DNA of 64,000 nt. It comes from Cryptomeria japonica. Lineage: Eukaryota; Streptophyta; Pinopsida; Cupressales; Cupressaceae. Below the pieces are notes generated by a model. That model made no database searches. It was not told where the DNA came from and saw nothing but the letters and a program-made list of their open reading frames with translations. The stretch covers positions 153,255,971 through 153,319,970 of the forward strand of contig NC_081411.1 in assembly GCF_030272615.1 (NCBI RefSeq), given 5' to 3'. Position 1 is the stretch's first letter; every line of letters begins with the position of its first letter. Shown here one piece after another: positions 22,573-32,782 of the stretch. A program made the position numbers and the translations under genes.

Positions 22573-23397
22573 CTATGCTGGTCCTTCATGATCCCAGTCA
22601 ATGAGTTGGTGGTGAACAAGGGGAAGGCCTTTAATGTCTTCGAAGTTAGCGGGGCTAAGAGTAAAGATGCAGTTATATTCAGGTATGTCAAGGTAATTAT
22701 CGAGGTCATCGATGGCACTCTCCTCATCAGTCTCGATCGCGAGCGAATCCAAATTATCATCACTAGTAGTGCATTCTGGGACAGGTGTTCTCATCCTATG
22801 TGATTTCAACCTAGAACCTTGAGACAACGACTGTGTGGAATCTTCATGGGTTGTTTCTTGGCCAACTCTGAACTTTTTATAAAATTCCTCTTCTTTTGTG
22901 GGTTCATCTAGCTCTCTGAATGTCTCGGTGAGCTCGTAGTCACTGGAGGATTTGTCTGAACCCCATTCCCATTCGTTGGAGTCTGTGGAATAGCGATCCT
23001 CTTGTTGAATTTTGGCAACTTTGATTTGTAAGGCTTCTTCTGTCCTTTGAGTGTGGACCTTGGAAGTCAGGAAACCAAGTCCCTTTGAGCATTCCTTTTT
23101 GAAACTCAATTCCGGTTGTAAAGGTTCAATGATGCCTTCCATTTGTAACCCAAAAGGGATTTTTCCATCATACCCGAATTTTTGTAGAATCTTGAACCCT
23201 TTGCCATATTTCTCACATGGTAGACTAATGTGATCTTGTGTGTCATCTTCAATGTCTTTGTAAAGCATTTTGTATAAGTCTTCCTCTTCTAGTTCACCCC
23301 ATCTTTGAAAGGTAGTAGGGTCCCATTCAAGTACCATGATGGATACTTGCTTGTTAGGATGTGGTCTTCCATATTCTTTTGGGGAACTCATGACCTA
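22573..23397 (-). pseudogene. Gypsy T linker with G-patch domain between protease and RT
   Basis: The frame from 23391 holds a G-patch-like segment near 23215-23070 (GKGFKILQKFGYDGKIPFGL, then EGIIEPLQPE and KGLGFL), followed by a long acidic, probably disordered region. G-patch domains bind nucleic acid or stimulate helicases and are known downstream of the protease in some retroviruses and in plant gypsy elements. TAGs at 23395 and 22573 bound the piece. The role in this lineage is not established. Confidence 0.75.
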
Positions 23398-23445
23398 TTG
23401 TAAGTACATGGTCTGATTTAAAGTGTATTCCCCCATGCCTTTGTC

Positions 23446-24186
23446 CTAAAATTTTCCTTTTAGCTCACCTTGTTTTGATGTCGAAGGTTTTAACGACTCA
23501 GGATCAATATATGCCGAAGAAGGAATAGCTTCATGATTACTGGGAATGATGGTCTCAGTTTTTGATCTTAGGTTATTGCAGTATATAAATGGATTAGGAT
23601 CATCATTAACTATTACTTCTATTCCATTGTGAGGAAACTTAATGCATTGGTGATACGTAGATGGGATTGCCCTCATTTCATGAATTCAAGGACGTCCTAG
23701 CAATATATTATAAGTGAGATCTAGATCCAGGACTTGACAAACCACATCCTTCGTAACTGGCCCAACTCTGAGAGGTAAGGTGACTGTGCCCTTGGATTAA
23801 TGTTCTTCATCATCATATGCCTTGATGGTGATTTGATTTGTAGAATTCACAGCTTTATGAGAATATCCCAATTGTTTAATTGTGCTTAATGTACAAATGT
23901 TTAGACCTGCTCCTCCATCTATCAGGACTCGTTTTATTCGATGTTTGTGTATGAAGGCTTCAACATGTAGTGGTGCATTATGTGGCTGACTTACGGAGGC
24001 ATCGTCGACTTCTATGAATGTAAGGGAATGTGGAATGGAAAGGTATCCCACCATGGCTTGAAACTGGTCTGCATTCAGATCAGTAGGAACAACAGTGTCT
24101 CTCAAGATTTTGTCAAGAATGGCTTTATGTGTAGGGGATATGCATAAGAGTTCAAGGATGGAGATGAGCGCAGGTGTCTTCCCTAA
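23446..24186 (-). pseudogene. Gypsy T aspartic protease
   Basis: The frame from 24105 contains RVLIDGGAGLNICTLSTIKQ (about 23950-23890), with the catalytic Asp in an IDGGA context used by Tat proteases instead of DSGA, and later LTYNILLGRP. Stops: TAA at 23797, TGA at 23686 (where relatives have Trp in GRPWIHEM) and TAG at 23446. The protease would cut the Gag-Pol polyprotein. It is continuous in frame with gag upstream and RT downstream. Confidence 0.88.
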
Positions 24187-24828
24187 CTATTCTACAAGGT
24201 CATACTCAGGTTTAGTTGATGAAGAAGCGGTGTTTTTAGTTGAAGCACCTGGCAAAGTAATTTTACCTCGACGGGTTGTAACATGACATTCAGAGGTAGG
24301 TTCAGAAGAAGATCGAACACCTTTTAGGACAATCTTGGGTCTCTGGGTAGAATTCTTAGGGTTTTTGTCCTTGATGATAATGGTAGAGACGTAATTGTCC
24401 ATTGAGATATGATTGATGGTTGAATCATAGTTATAAGATGCTCTAGTATAGTTGGTTTGATCATCTGTGGCTTTAGCTTTTCCTTTGTCATGCTTTGGGA
24501 ATGGTTCCTTAAACATTCCATGTTCTTGATTGGATGAGTGTCCCTCAATCTCAATGTCACCTCTATCAATGAGATCTTGTATGATGTTCTTCAGTCGATG
24601 ACAATTTCCTATCTTATGACCCTTGCTCTTATGAAATTCACAATACTCATCATCATTCCACCAATTTGGCTTAACCTTTGGTTCATATGGAGGAAAATCT
24701 AGAACTGTGATTACCTTGTTTGCCACTAGCTTCTTGAAAACTAACTCAAGTGGTTCTCCCAATGGGGTGTACTTCCTTCGTGATCTGGAAGTTGTTTGAG
24801 TATTCACTTGATTATTTGTAGAACTTGA
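24187..24828 (-). pseudogene. Gypsy T gag C-terminal / zinc-binding segment
   Basis: This is 206 codons in the gag-pol frame. A Cys/His cluster YCEFHKSKGHKIGNCHRLKN (about 24650-24590) matches the unusual zinc-binding motif at the end of Tat Gag proteins. The rest is charged and probably disordered. It is separated from gag by TGA at 24829 (CGA to TGA is one CpG transition) and from protease by TAG at 24187. Confidence 0.82.
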
Positions 24829-26484
24829 TCACGAAAAGATGAATTTGGGTCGCACTATGTTGGCATCAACAACACCATCATTGACTGTGTTCTTGTTTTT
24901 ATTCCAAAATCTCAGCTTGTCTTTTCCTTTAAAGTCATCTTTGTTTTCCTTGAATATCTTAATGACCCCTTGTTCAATTAGGACTTTCTTTGTTGCTAAG
25001 CCTTTTTCAATGACGTCCTTGAAGGTGGACAAACAAGCTTTCCTTAAGTCATAACCAATGTCTTTGTTAACATTTTGTGTGAACATCTCTACCATTTGTT
25101 TTTGTGGAATTTCACAAGAGCATCTACTGGCTAGATTTCTCCATCTTTGTAAAAATGATGCAAAAGACTCTCCCTCTTTTTGCTTGGTGTTGCACAAAGT
25201 AGTGGCTGATATATTTGTCTCTATGTTGTAGGAGAAATGTTGGATAAATGCCTCTGCTAGGTCACCCCATGACTTAATACCATGTGGGAGTTGGGAGAAC
25301 CATTCCATAGCTTGATCACCTAAGCTTTGTGGGAATAATCTCATCAAATATGTCTCTTCTGCTGCTACCTCAATGCAAGCTATGAAAAACTGTCTTTTGT
25401 GTACCTTAGGATCCCCTTTTCCTCTATACTTATCAAACTTAGGCATCACAAAGTGTGTAGGAAAAGGAGGCATTGGAATGCTCTTGTCAACTGGATAAGG
25501 ACATATGTCTCTCATTGTGTATGTTGGCTTTGGTGTATTTATGTCCTCCATTTTCTTTTGTAAGTCCCTGATTTGTTGCTCCAAATTGCTCTTAGGTGGA
25601 GATCGACTTCTTGGACCATACCCCATGCTTGAGGCACCAATTGGAGGAGGAGCATGTTGCATATATGGATGATATTGATCGTACACATGTTCATATGGAG
25701 GAGGTCTGTAGTGATGCTGCATATATGGACCACTTGGTATAGATCCATGTTGAGGAACACCATATCTATTTTGTGCATGTATACCATACTCTACAGGCAT
25801 GTCATGTTCTAATGTGTTGCCCCCAAATTTGACACGGGGTTTCCTTGTGTCCAAATTTTGAGCATGCCTTTGAATATCCAATTGCTTTGGTGGTTGATCC
25901 TTAGCATTGGTATGTGATTGAGCATATCTTTCTGCATAAGACTTCCATAATGGTCTGTAGAGGTGAGTATCATATGCTTGACCATGTGTATGTGGGACCT
26001 CTGGTTTTTGAAACAAAGATGATGGTGATTCAGGTACCATATATGGTCCTCTATTTCCTCCACTATTAGGCCTCCTTTGATCCATGTTGGAGTGAGTTTG
26101 TTGCAAAGGTCGATTTTCCATTATTTGAGACATGTCAAAATCATGGGGTATCTTGGCTCCACTTTGTGCCATCATTTGTAAGAAGTATTGTCTATCCCTC
26201 ATTATTTCTTCAACCAATTGATTGAAATGGGGATTCATGATGGATTCTTCCACATCTGTTGAATGTACGGAAAAGTTGTCCATATTGTCATTGTGTGTAT
26301 CATTGTTGTTTGTAGTGTCCATGTTCTCAACATTTGGAATGTTTCTATAGGCATCCATGTTAGGTAATGTGTTATGATCAGTATTGAAAAAGACATCATT
26401 GTCATACTCATAAACACTCATGTTTGCGGACTCTTGAGCCTCTTTACTTTCTCTCCTAGATTTTTGAAGACGGGTTTCAACCAT
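24829..26484 (-). CDS. Gypsy T Gag
   Basis: An open frame of 551 codons. The N-terminal 200 residues are Asn/Asp- and Tyr/Pro/His-rich and probably disordered. A coiled segment (LEQQIRDLQKKMEDI) precedes the Retrotrans_gag domain (about 25430-24900: MEWFSQLPHGIKSWGDLAEA, FASFLQRWRNLASRC). Gag forms the particle that packages element RNA. The start ATG at 26484 follows a 2.4-kb leader. The frame ends at a TGA, after which the same frame continues into pol, so the intact ancestor probably made one long Gag-Pol. It is the longest intact reading frame in the window. Confidence 0.9.
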   Translation of the reverse strand: MVETRLQKSRRESKEAQESANMSVYEYDNDVFFNTDHNTLPNMDAYRNIPNVENMDTTNNNDTHNDNMDNFSVHSTDVEESIMNPHFNQLVEEIMRDRQYFLQMMAQSGAKIPHDFDMSQIMENRPLQQTHSNMDQRRPNSGGNRGPYMVPESPSSLFQKPEVPHTHGQAYDTHLYRPLWKSYAERYAQSHTNAKDQPPKQLDIQRHAQNLDTRKPRVKFGGNTLEHDMPVEYGIHAQNRYGVPQHGSIPSGPYMQHHYRPPPYEHVYDQYHPYMQHAPPPIGASSMGYGPRSRSPPKSNLEQQIRDLQKKMEDINTPKPTYTMRDICPYPVDKSIPMPPFPTHFVMPKFDKYRGKGDPKVHKRQFFIACIEVAAEETYLMRLFPQSLGDQAMEWFSQLPHGIKSWGDLAEAFIQHFSYNIETNISATTLCNTKQKEGESFASFLQRWRNLASRCSCEIPQKQMVEMFTQNVNKDIGYDLRKACLSTFKDVIEKGLATKKVLIEQGVIKIFKENKDDFKGKDKLRFWNKNKNTVNDGVVDANIVRPKFIFS

Positions 26485-26969
26485 GAACTAGGTATTGACC
26501 AGGATGTGTGAGACTAGATGAAAATGGAAAAAGTATGGAAGACCAAGAGTTGGATGGAATGTAAATGAATCTGAGGTGTACTTGCAATGTCCAAAGTGTA
26601 AGACCAAGTATGTATGTAGTAGAGTAGGTGTGACTTCCAAAGAGAGGATAGTTTCTCTTGATGAGGTAAGTTGACCTTGACTCTAAGTAAGACCAAATGA
26701 GACCCAAAGGTGATAGAGATTGATGAGGGACCACTTAGCAAAGTGTTGTTGTATGTAGTATGTTGACAAAGTATGATGAGGACAAGCAAGTGACCTTTTG
26801 ACTCAAGTTTAGACAATTGTGAATGTAGAGTGAGATGTGAAGCAATGATGGACTGTGTGAGACCCAAAGACAGGTTGAATGCTAAATGAAACCTGGAGAA
26901 ATAACCTAGGAAGCTCAAGAATTCCGAAACTGACTGTGTTTGTTTTCTGTAAATTTGTTTCAATTCTAA

Positions 26970-27270
26970 TCACAGACGCACCTGTATACTTCACAAACGT
27001 GATTTCTTGACACAAACGTGGTTCTGTTCAACACAGACGCGCTTCTGAGATTTTTGTAAAATGCACTGTTGATTCTGAGAACACAGACACGTTTCTGACC
27101 TTCACAGACGCGATTATACAACACAGACGCTATTATGTTAGACACAGACGCGTTTTTGAGATTTTTGCAAAGTGCAATGTTGATTCTAGAAACAAAAATG
27201 TGTTTCTGACCTTCACAGATGTGATTATACAACATAGACGCTATTATGTCAGACACAAACGCGTTTCTGC
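26970..27270 (-). repeat. CGCGTCTGTG motif array in the gag leader, block 1
   Basis: On the minus strand about a dozen copies such as ACGCGTCTGTG, GCGCGTCTGTG and CACGTTTGTG are spaced about 20 bases. They are organised in a higher-order repeat of roughly 110 bases (27270-27165 resembles 27165-27045). The motif is the same as at 14460-14735 on the other strand. Confidence 0.85.
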
Positions 27271-28481
27271 AAAATTTGTACAATTTTTTCCAATCTATGA
27301 AGTCGTTTTGTTGTGACCAAATCTGACTGTTTGACTATTTTTCATGACAAGAGGACATAGTGTTGATAAAGACCCAATGTTTGCAAGTGTCTAGACTCAA
27401 AATGACTCCAAAAAAAGTGTGTTGTTTGATGTAAAAATGTTTTGCATACACTTGAAGACACAAAAGACACAATGTTTTGCTATTTGGTCTTGAATGTTTT
27501 GAATGTTTTAAAATAAGTCAAGCACAATTCTTATGGTTGGCCAAGACAATAGTTGTTGATCCCACATGGGGTTTTACCCCTGAGGCTACGCTATTTAGAG
27601 CGGATACTTAGATGCTTGACCTCACTGGCTCTACCCTCGACACTCACTTCTCGGGTCAGCCAAGCATCAGTCCCCACGAAAACTCCTCGTGGTGAACTTT
27701 GTATCTCTACTAAGAACCGTATGTGTGTGGGCTACTACTAGAGGTCCGACCTCCTACCCCAACAACTAGAAGGATTTGGGCTTCTAAAATAGAAAGGTGC
27801 TAGTAAGGGCATCTGCTCATGTGGCCATACATGCGGCACTTTCAGCTCTATAAATACAGAAGGCTCCCAGCCGATAGGGGTTACGCCCTACAATTGATCA
27901 AATAAATTTGATCAAACGGGTTTATGGGGAGACATAGTGTTGGTATGAACTAATCAGCACATGTTATCCATAGTTTTCACCATGAATACATTTATTTATA
28001 GTGGTTCGGAAGAGGTGGGTTTTCCTCACTACCACTTGGGTCATTCTCTTCTCACTAGTAGTCCTAATGACCACACGAGAAGACATGCCCTCTAAAGATT
28101 AAACAAAAAGAGCCTATTGCTCAAGACACAAAAGACAATGATTCAATTTTAGTGCACCAATTGAAGTGTTTGCTAGTCTATGAAAACAAGGCACACAATA
28201 AAAATCCAAAAACCCTTGCCAAGGACCTGCAACAAATATTTATTAGTAGTTTGGATTGTTTCAAATGATCACCCCTTCCTGCAAGCACACAAGTTAGGTA
28301 AATTTTAGATCCAAAAGACTTTGTGAAAATAGGGGCCTTCAACAAAAATGATTTTGCTTTCAAGACAAGCTGGACCAATTTCGTTAGCTAGATCTGAAAA
28401 TGTTAGCTCAAAATAAACCAAATCTGAAACCTTAAATGCAAAACCCAAAACTGAATCAACAACTCAAAATTTGAAATTGGT

Positions 28482-28745
28482 GAACACAGACACGATTACC
28501 CTCAACACAGACGTGACTTCCTGACGTAGATGCAGTTCTGTGTGACACAGACGTGGCTCCAGAACGTAGACGCAATTTCTGGACACAGACGCGTCTAAAA
28601 ACACCGCAGACGCGACTTTAGAACACAAACGCGGTTTCTGGAACTTGCAAAATAAAATACTGTTGATAATACAGATGTGATTCCAGATGTTGCAGACACG
28701 CCTGAAAGTCAAAAACACAATCCGAAAGTGCGTAGACACGAAAAT
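28482..28745 (-). repeat. CGCGTCTGTG motif array in the gag leader, block 2
   Basis: More degenerate copies occur close to the PBS, for example ACGCGTCTGTG (minus, about 28580), GCGTCTGCGG and CGTGTCTACG. They have the same orientation relative to gag as block 1. Confidence 0.75.
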
Positions 28746-28830
28746 ATCAAAATGTGCCGAAAATGTCAGATCTGCAACTTCAAAACACAAAATCTGCAAC
28801 AAGGATGTTAAATGCAAAAAGGGACAAGAG

Positions 28831-28847
28831 TCCCACCGGGCATGCCA
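28831..28847 (-). promoter_or_regulatory. Gypsy T primer binding site (candidate)
   Basis: Three bases inside the 5' LTR the minus strand reads TGGCATGCCCGGTGGGA. It starts with TGG, as a site pairing with a tRNA 3' CCA must. I cannot assign the tRNA from memory; an exact tRNA 3'-end match would settle it. Confidence 0.65.
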
Positions 28848-28850
28848 AAA

Positions 28851-29567
28851 TGTATATGGTGAAAATGGATAACAATAATAACGATATTGAAAGGCTAAAT
28901 GAATTCAACCACAAAACCCTAGCCTAACAACAACAAAGATCCACCATAACATATGAAGATTACCTAAGACAATGCAAATCATATGAAATCACAAAGATTA
29001 TACCATCACATGTCCAATAGGGTTTGGATCTCCATTCTTCCTATCTCCATTGATCTTGCTTGATATATTTGCTCTCAGATTTTATGTGCACAAGAGCTCA
29101 ACAAAGAATGGAATGTGGTTGCACGTAGGATCGTAGTGTAGTCAAGTGCATAAATTGATTAGGGCTGATAATGAAGGAAGTATCTCCTTATATAGAAGAC
29201 ACAATATGAAATGGAGGGATAAGATTGAGAGGTGTAAAAGGAGGTCGGCTATGATTAGAGGGTAGGTAAAAGAAATAATAAAATAATGAAAGGGATAGGT
29301 AGTGTATGAATTAAGAGATGAATGACATGTGTCATGTGTAGAAAAGGGTAATGAATTAATTAAATAAATAAAGATTTATTTAATTAATAGAAAAAGGATA
29401 ATTTAAATAAATAAATGTATTTATTTAAATGAGAAATAAGGCTAGAAGAGGATAAATGAATTAATTAAATAAATAAAGATTTATTTAATTAATAGAAGAA
29501 TTAAGCTTAGATAATTAAATAAATAAAATATTTATTTAATTAGACTGGACAATTTTGGGTGTCTACA
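28851..29567 (-). repeat. Gypsy T 5' LTR
   Basis: 717 bp, TG to CA, one difference from 13217-13933 by direct reading. It is followed by the target duplication CTTAT (29568-29572) and the interrupted Copia A RT. It contains the same four AT palindromes at 29355-29542. Confidence 0.97.
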
Positions 29568-30100
29568 CTTATAAAACCAATCTTAATCAAATAAGAGCGC
29601 AATCTTTCATACCATGCTCTAGGTGCTTGTTTCAAACCATATAAAGCTTTGCTCAATTTACATACCTGATCTTTATTATTGTCTTCAACAAATCCTTCAG
29701 GTTGTTCAATAAAAAATTCTTCTTCTAATATTCCATCCAGAAATGCAGATTTGACATCCATTTGATATACCTTGAAGTTCTTGAAAGCAGCATAGGCCAA
29801 CAATGTTCTTACTCCTTCAAGTCTAGCAACAGGTGCAAAAGTTTCCCCATAATCAATTCCTTCTTCTTGAGCATAACCTTTGCAAACTAGTCTTGCTTTG
29901 TTTCGAATGACCTCTCCTTTTTCATTTAGCTTGTTTCTGAAAATCCACTTTGTACCGATTATATTTTCGTCCTTTGGTCTTGGGATTAGTGTCCATGTGT
30001 CATTCGTCTTGATTTGATCAATCTCTTCTATCATAGTATTTATCCAATCTTCACTGTTAAATGCCTCTTTCACTATTCTCGGTTCAAATTTAGATATCAA
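29568..30100 (-). pseudogene. Copia A reverse transcriptase, N-terminal half
   Basis: The minus frame has the RVT_2 start blocks [68 protein letters not shown] (motif A Asp) and [19 protein letters not shown]. It stops at the Gypsy T insertion and resumes at 13216. The 200 bases between this and 30302 hold the diverged region between integrase and RT with stops. Confidence 0.93.
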
Positions 30101-30301
30101 ACATGTGTTCTATCTCAGTTTGTTCCTTGTCATCACTGGATCATTCTTATCTCTTATAATCTAACTTGGTGCATGATGTCTTCTGACATACTCGGCTAAT
30201 ACATGCTTGGTAGGCTCTATATGATCTTCTTCATCACTCGGTAACTGGATATTCTCTTCATTTTCTTCAACAGTCTTCTCAGTTGAACATAGACAAATTC
30301 A

Positions 30302-31657
30302 TCAGTCTTCTGGTTCCTTGGAATTTCCTTCATCATTTCTTTCTGCAAATTCATCAGTTTTCACATTTGCACTTTGTACTATTTTGTTAGATGATTTGAT
30401 CAGACATTTAAATGCTTTGCTTCTAGAAGAATAACCTAGAAATGTTCCTTCTTCACTTTTCTGATCAAACTTGCCATTTCTATCATCTTTGTGAACATAG
30501 CATCTACTTCCAAAGATTTTAAAATAACTAACATTAGGTTTCTTATCATACCAGATTTCATATGGTGTCTTCAAAGTACCTTTCTTCAATTGAACTTGGT
30601 TCAAGGTGTAAACAGCAGTGCTTATTGCTTCTCTCCAAAATGTTTGTGGCACCTTCTTTTCAATCATCAGTGTTCTAGCACAATCCACAATAGATCTATT
30701 TCTTCTCTCAGCTATTCCATTCTGTTGTGGAGTTCTTGGTGTAGAGACTTGTCTTTTAATACCATGATCATTGCAGAATAAGTTGAACTCATTAGATGTG
30801 AACTCTCCTCCTCTATCTAATCTAAGACATTTCAATTGTCTTCCTGTTTTATTTTCAACTCTTCCCTTGTACCATTTAAACATTTGAAAAGCTTCTGATT
30901 TTTCTTTTAGAAACATTACTGACATCATCCTTGAATAGTCATCCACAAATAATATGAAATATTTATCACCATAATAACTTTGAACTTTCATAGGACCACA
31001 AAGATCAGTGTGCACTAGATCTAAAATTCCCTTAGAAGTGTAAGACTTACTTGTAAAGCTTGATTTTGTCATCTTACCCATCTGGCATCCTCGACATATA
31101 GCATTCTCGGGTTTTTCAAGACTCAGTAGACCTCTTACTCGGTGCTTCTTGCTTATTTTGATCAGATTATCAAAATTTACATGACAAAACCTTTTATGCC
31201 ATAACCAGGTATTATCTATCTTTGCATACAAACACTTATTTTGAGTTGAGTCAAGGTGAAATGTATTACCTTTTATTTGTGTCCTAGTAGCAGCTAACTT
31301 TCCATTCTTTTCATGAACTTTGACAATTCCTTTCTGAAATTCTATTTGGTAACCTATGTTATTTAGCTGTGCTACACTCAACAAATTGTATTTCAAACCT
31401 TCAACCCAATAAATATCATTGCATCTTGCATTATCAAGAAGTGTTATAGATCCTTTACCTTTCACCCGACATGGTGCATCATTGCCAAATCTGACATAGC
31501 CTCCATCATAATCTTCTAATATAACAAACTTGTGTTTATCTCCTATCATATGATGTGAGCATCCACTATCTATAATCCAAGAATCATTAGTGTTTATGTG
31601 AGATATTAGGGATTTTTCTTCATACCTTTCTTCATCTGATCCATCTTTGATAGCCAC
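30302..31657 (-). pseudogene. Copia A protease and integrase
   Basis: The open frame is 451 codons. WIIDSGCSHHMIGDKHKF near 31580 is the copia protease (Asp-Ser-Gly). WLWHKRFCHVNFDNLIKISK, then CRGCQMGKM form the GAG-pre-integrase zinc finger. The integrase core has HTDLCGPMKV, RLDRGGEFTSNEF and PQQNGIAERRNRS, so the D-D-E triad is intact, and a GSRCYVHKDDRNGKFDQKSE tail follows. It shares the frame of gag (32578-31940). The whole would be one Gag-Pol polyprotein, cut by a stop or two between the pieces. It is the best-preserved part of Copia A. Confidence 0.95.
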
Positions 31658-31699
31658 ATAAACTACTTCCTTTGTATCAGTATCATCTGATTTATCATC

Positions 31700-32578
31700 A
31701 TTAGATTCCTCATCAGCTATTAAGCATGTCTTTCTATCTCTTCTTTTGAAGTCTCAGTGTCATCTGTAATGATTATCTTTTTGTTTGTCATCTCGGTAAT
31801 CTCTCTTTTTAGTAAAATCTTTGTCAGGACAATTAGAAGCCATATGTCCTATCTTATCACAATTGAAACATTTCAAAGGTAGCTTTCCTTTATACTTACA
31901 TTTGCCTCTCGGTAACGTTTTGGCTAATAGTACTTCAAACTATTCTTGGTTTCTGATTTCCTCATACAATTTGTGTACTTCTTCCATGTTCTTACGAAAT
32001 CTTTCACTTGCTCCACTGTGATCTCCTTCAGAGTACTTATACTTTCTTTCATTGTAATCACTAGATTCATCAAGATGAAAAGAACTAAATGCAGATTCAA
32101 CTTTATTTACCGAAGATCCACTGTTATCAAAATTACTTAACTCAAATGCATGTAGCTTACCAATAGTAGCATCTAAAGAAACTGGCATATTAGGTACAAA
32201 CCTCAATTCATTGATTGCAGAGACTCGGATTGCATAAGTTGGTAGAAGGGTTCTCAACAACTTACTTGTTATATCCTTTTCTTCAATAGTTCCACCTGCT
32301 CCTTTGATTTGATTGACAATCTCCTTTGGTCTTGTACTGTACTGAGTTATGTTCTCACCTTCATTCATCCTCATATATTCAAGTTGTCCTCTTAGACTAT
32401 CTACTTTTTCTCTTTGAACATGTTCATCTCCTCCATATACTGATATGAGCTTATCCCACGCTGCCTTTGCATCATTGCAGCCTTCTAGATCATTAAACTC
32501 TGAATCGGTCAATGCAGATGTTATTTCAATCATTGCTTGAATATGTTCTTGCTTTGCCTTTATCTCTTCCATAGTCAA
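31700..32578 (-). pseudogene. Copia A Gag
   Basis: The UBN2-type gag domain runs from 32578 to about 32100 (DLEGCNDAKAAWDKLISVYG, LRTLLPTYAIRVSAINEL). It is followed by a charged segment and one zinc knuckle CFNCDKIGHMASNC near 31865-31825. A TAG after EEIRNQE (31940) and further stops near 31755 break the frame before protease. The N-terminal gag residues between the PBS and 32578 are also damaged. Gag would form the virus-like particle. Confidence 0.92.
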
Positions 32579-32768
32579 TGGATAGTGCTCGGTGTGACAA
32601 AATCATTCTCCAGATAGTATACATCATATTCTCCAACTTCTGATAGATGTAGCTTCATCCTTTTCTACCATGTAGAGAAACTTGACTTGTTCAACTTCGG
32701 TGCATCCCTCTTATACATCTTTGGATCTTTAACTCAAGTGCCTTTAAACTTTCCTTCCGGAGTCCAAA

Positions 32769-32780
32769 GCTCCGATACCA
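32769..32780 (-). promoter_or_regulatory. Copia A primer binding site
   Basis: Two bases inside the 5' LTR the minus strand reads TGGTATCGGAGC, one base off the TGGTATCAGAGC that pairs with initiator tRNA-Met in plant copia elements. Confidence 0.9.
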
Positions 32781-32782
32781 AT

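Larger units (their letters stand above)
26485..28850 (-). other. Gypsy T 5' leader between PBS and gag
   Basis: This is 2.4 kb without a recognised protein. It holds two blocks of the CGCGTCTGTG motif, several T/A-rich segments, and a GC-richer region (27550-27740). Two minus-strand frames (26966-27283 and 28464-28817) translate the repeats and are not convincing genes. Very long leaders are typical for Tat elements. Confidence 0.75.
13217..29567 (-). mobile_element. Gypsy T: young Tat-lineage Ty3/gypsy element with an antisense gene
   Basis: The 717-bp LTRs at both ends start TG and end CA (minus strand TGTAGACACCC...ATATACA) and are flanked by the direct repeat CTTAT. Reading both copies against each other I find a single difference (13853 G versus A). 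Minus-strand order is 5' LTR, PBS, long repeat-rich leader, gag, zinc-binding segment, protease, G-patch, RT, two RNase H domains and integrase. A plus-strand PMD gene with tandem repeats then fills the 5 kb before the 3' LTR. Dual RNase H, tandem repeats and antisense extra ORFs are known for Tat elements. Thirteen in-frame stops interrupt gag-pol although the LTRs are nearly identical, so the copy was probably already defective when it moved. Confidence 0.96.

Noticed and set aside
15282-24831. Reassignment of UAG to glutamine in these elements
   Set aside because: TAG also replaces Trp codons in the LINEs, TGA stops occur too, and ordinary CAG codons remain in the same frames. C-to-T decay at CHG sites explains the pattern more simply.
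26966-28817. Minus-strand frames 26966-27283 and 28464-28817 as leader proteins
   Set aside because: They merely read through the CGCGTCTGTG repeats, are Cys/Val-rich by composition and match no family.
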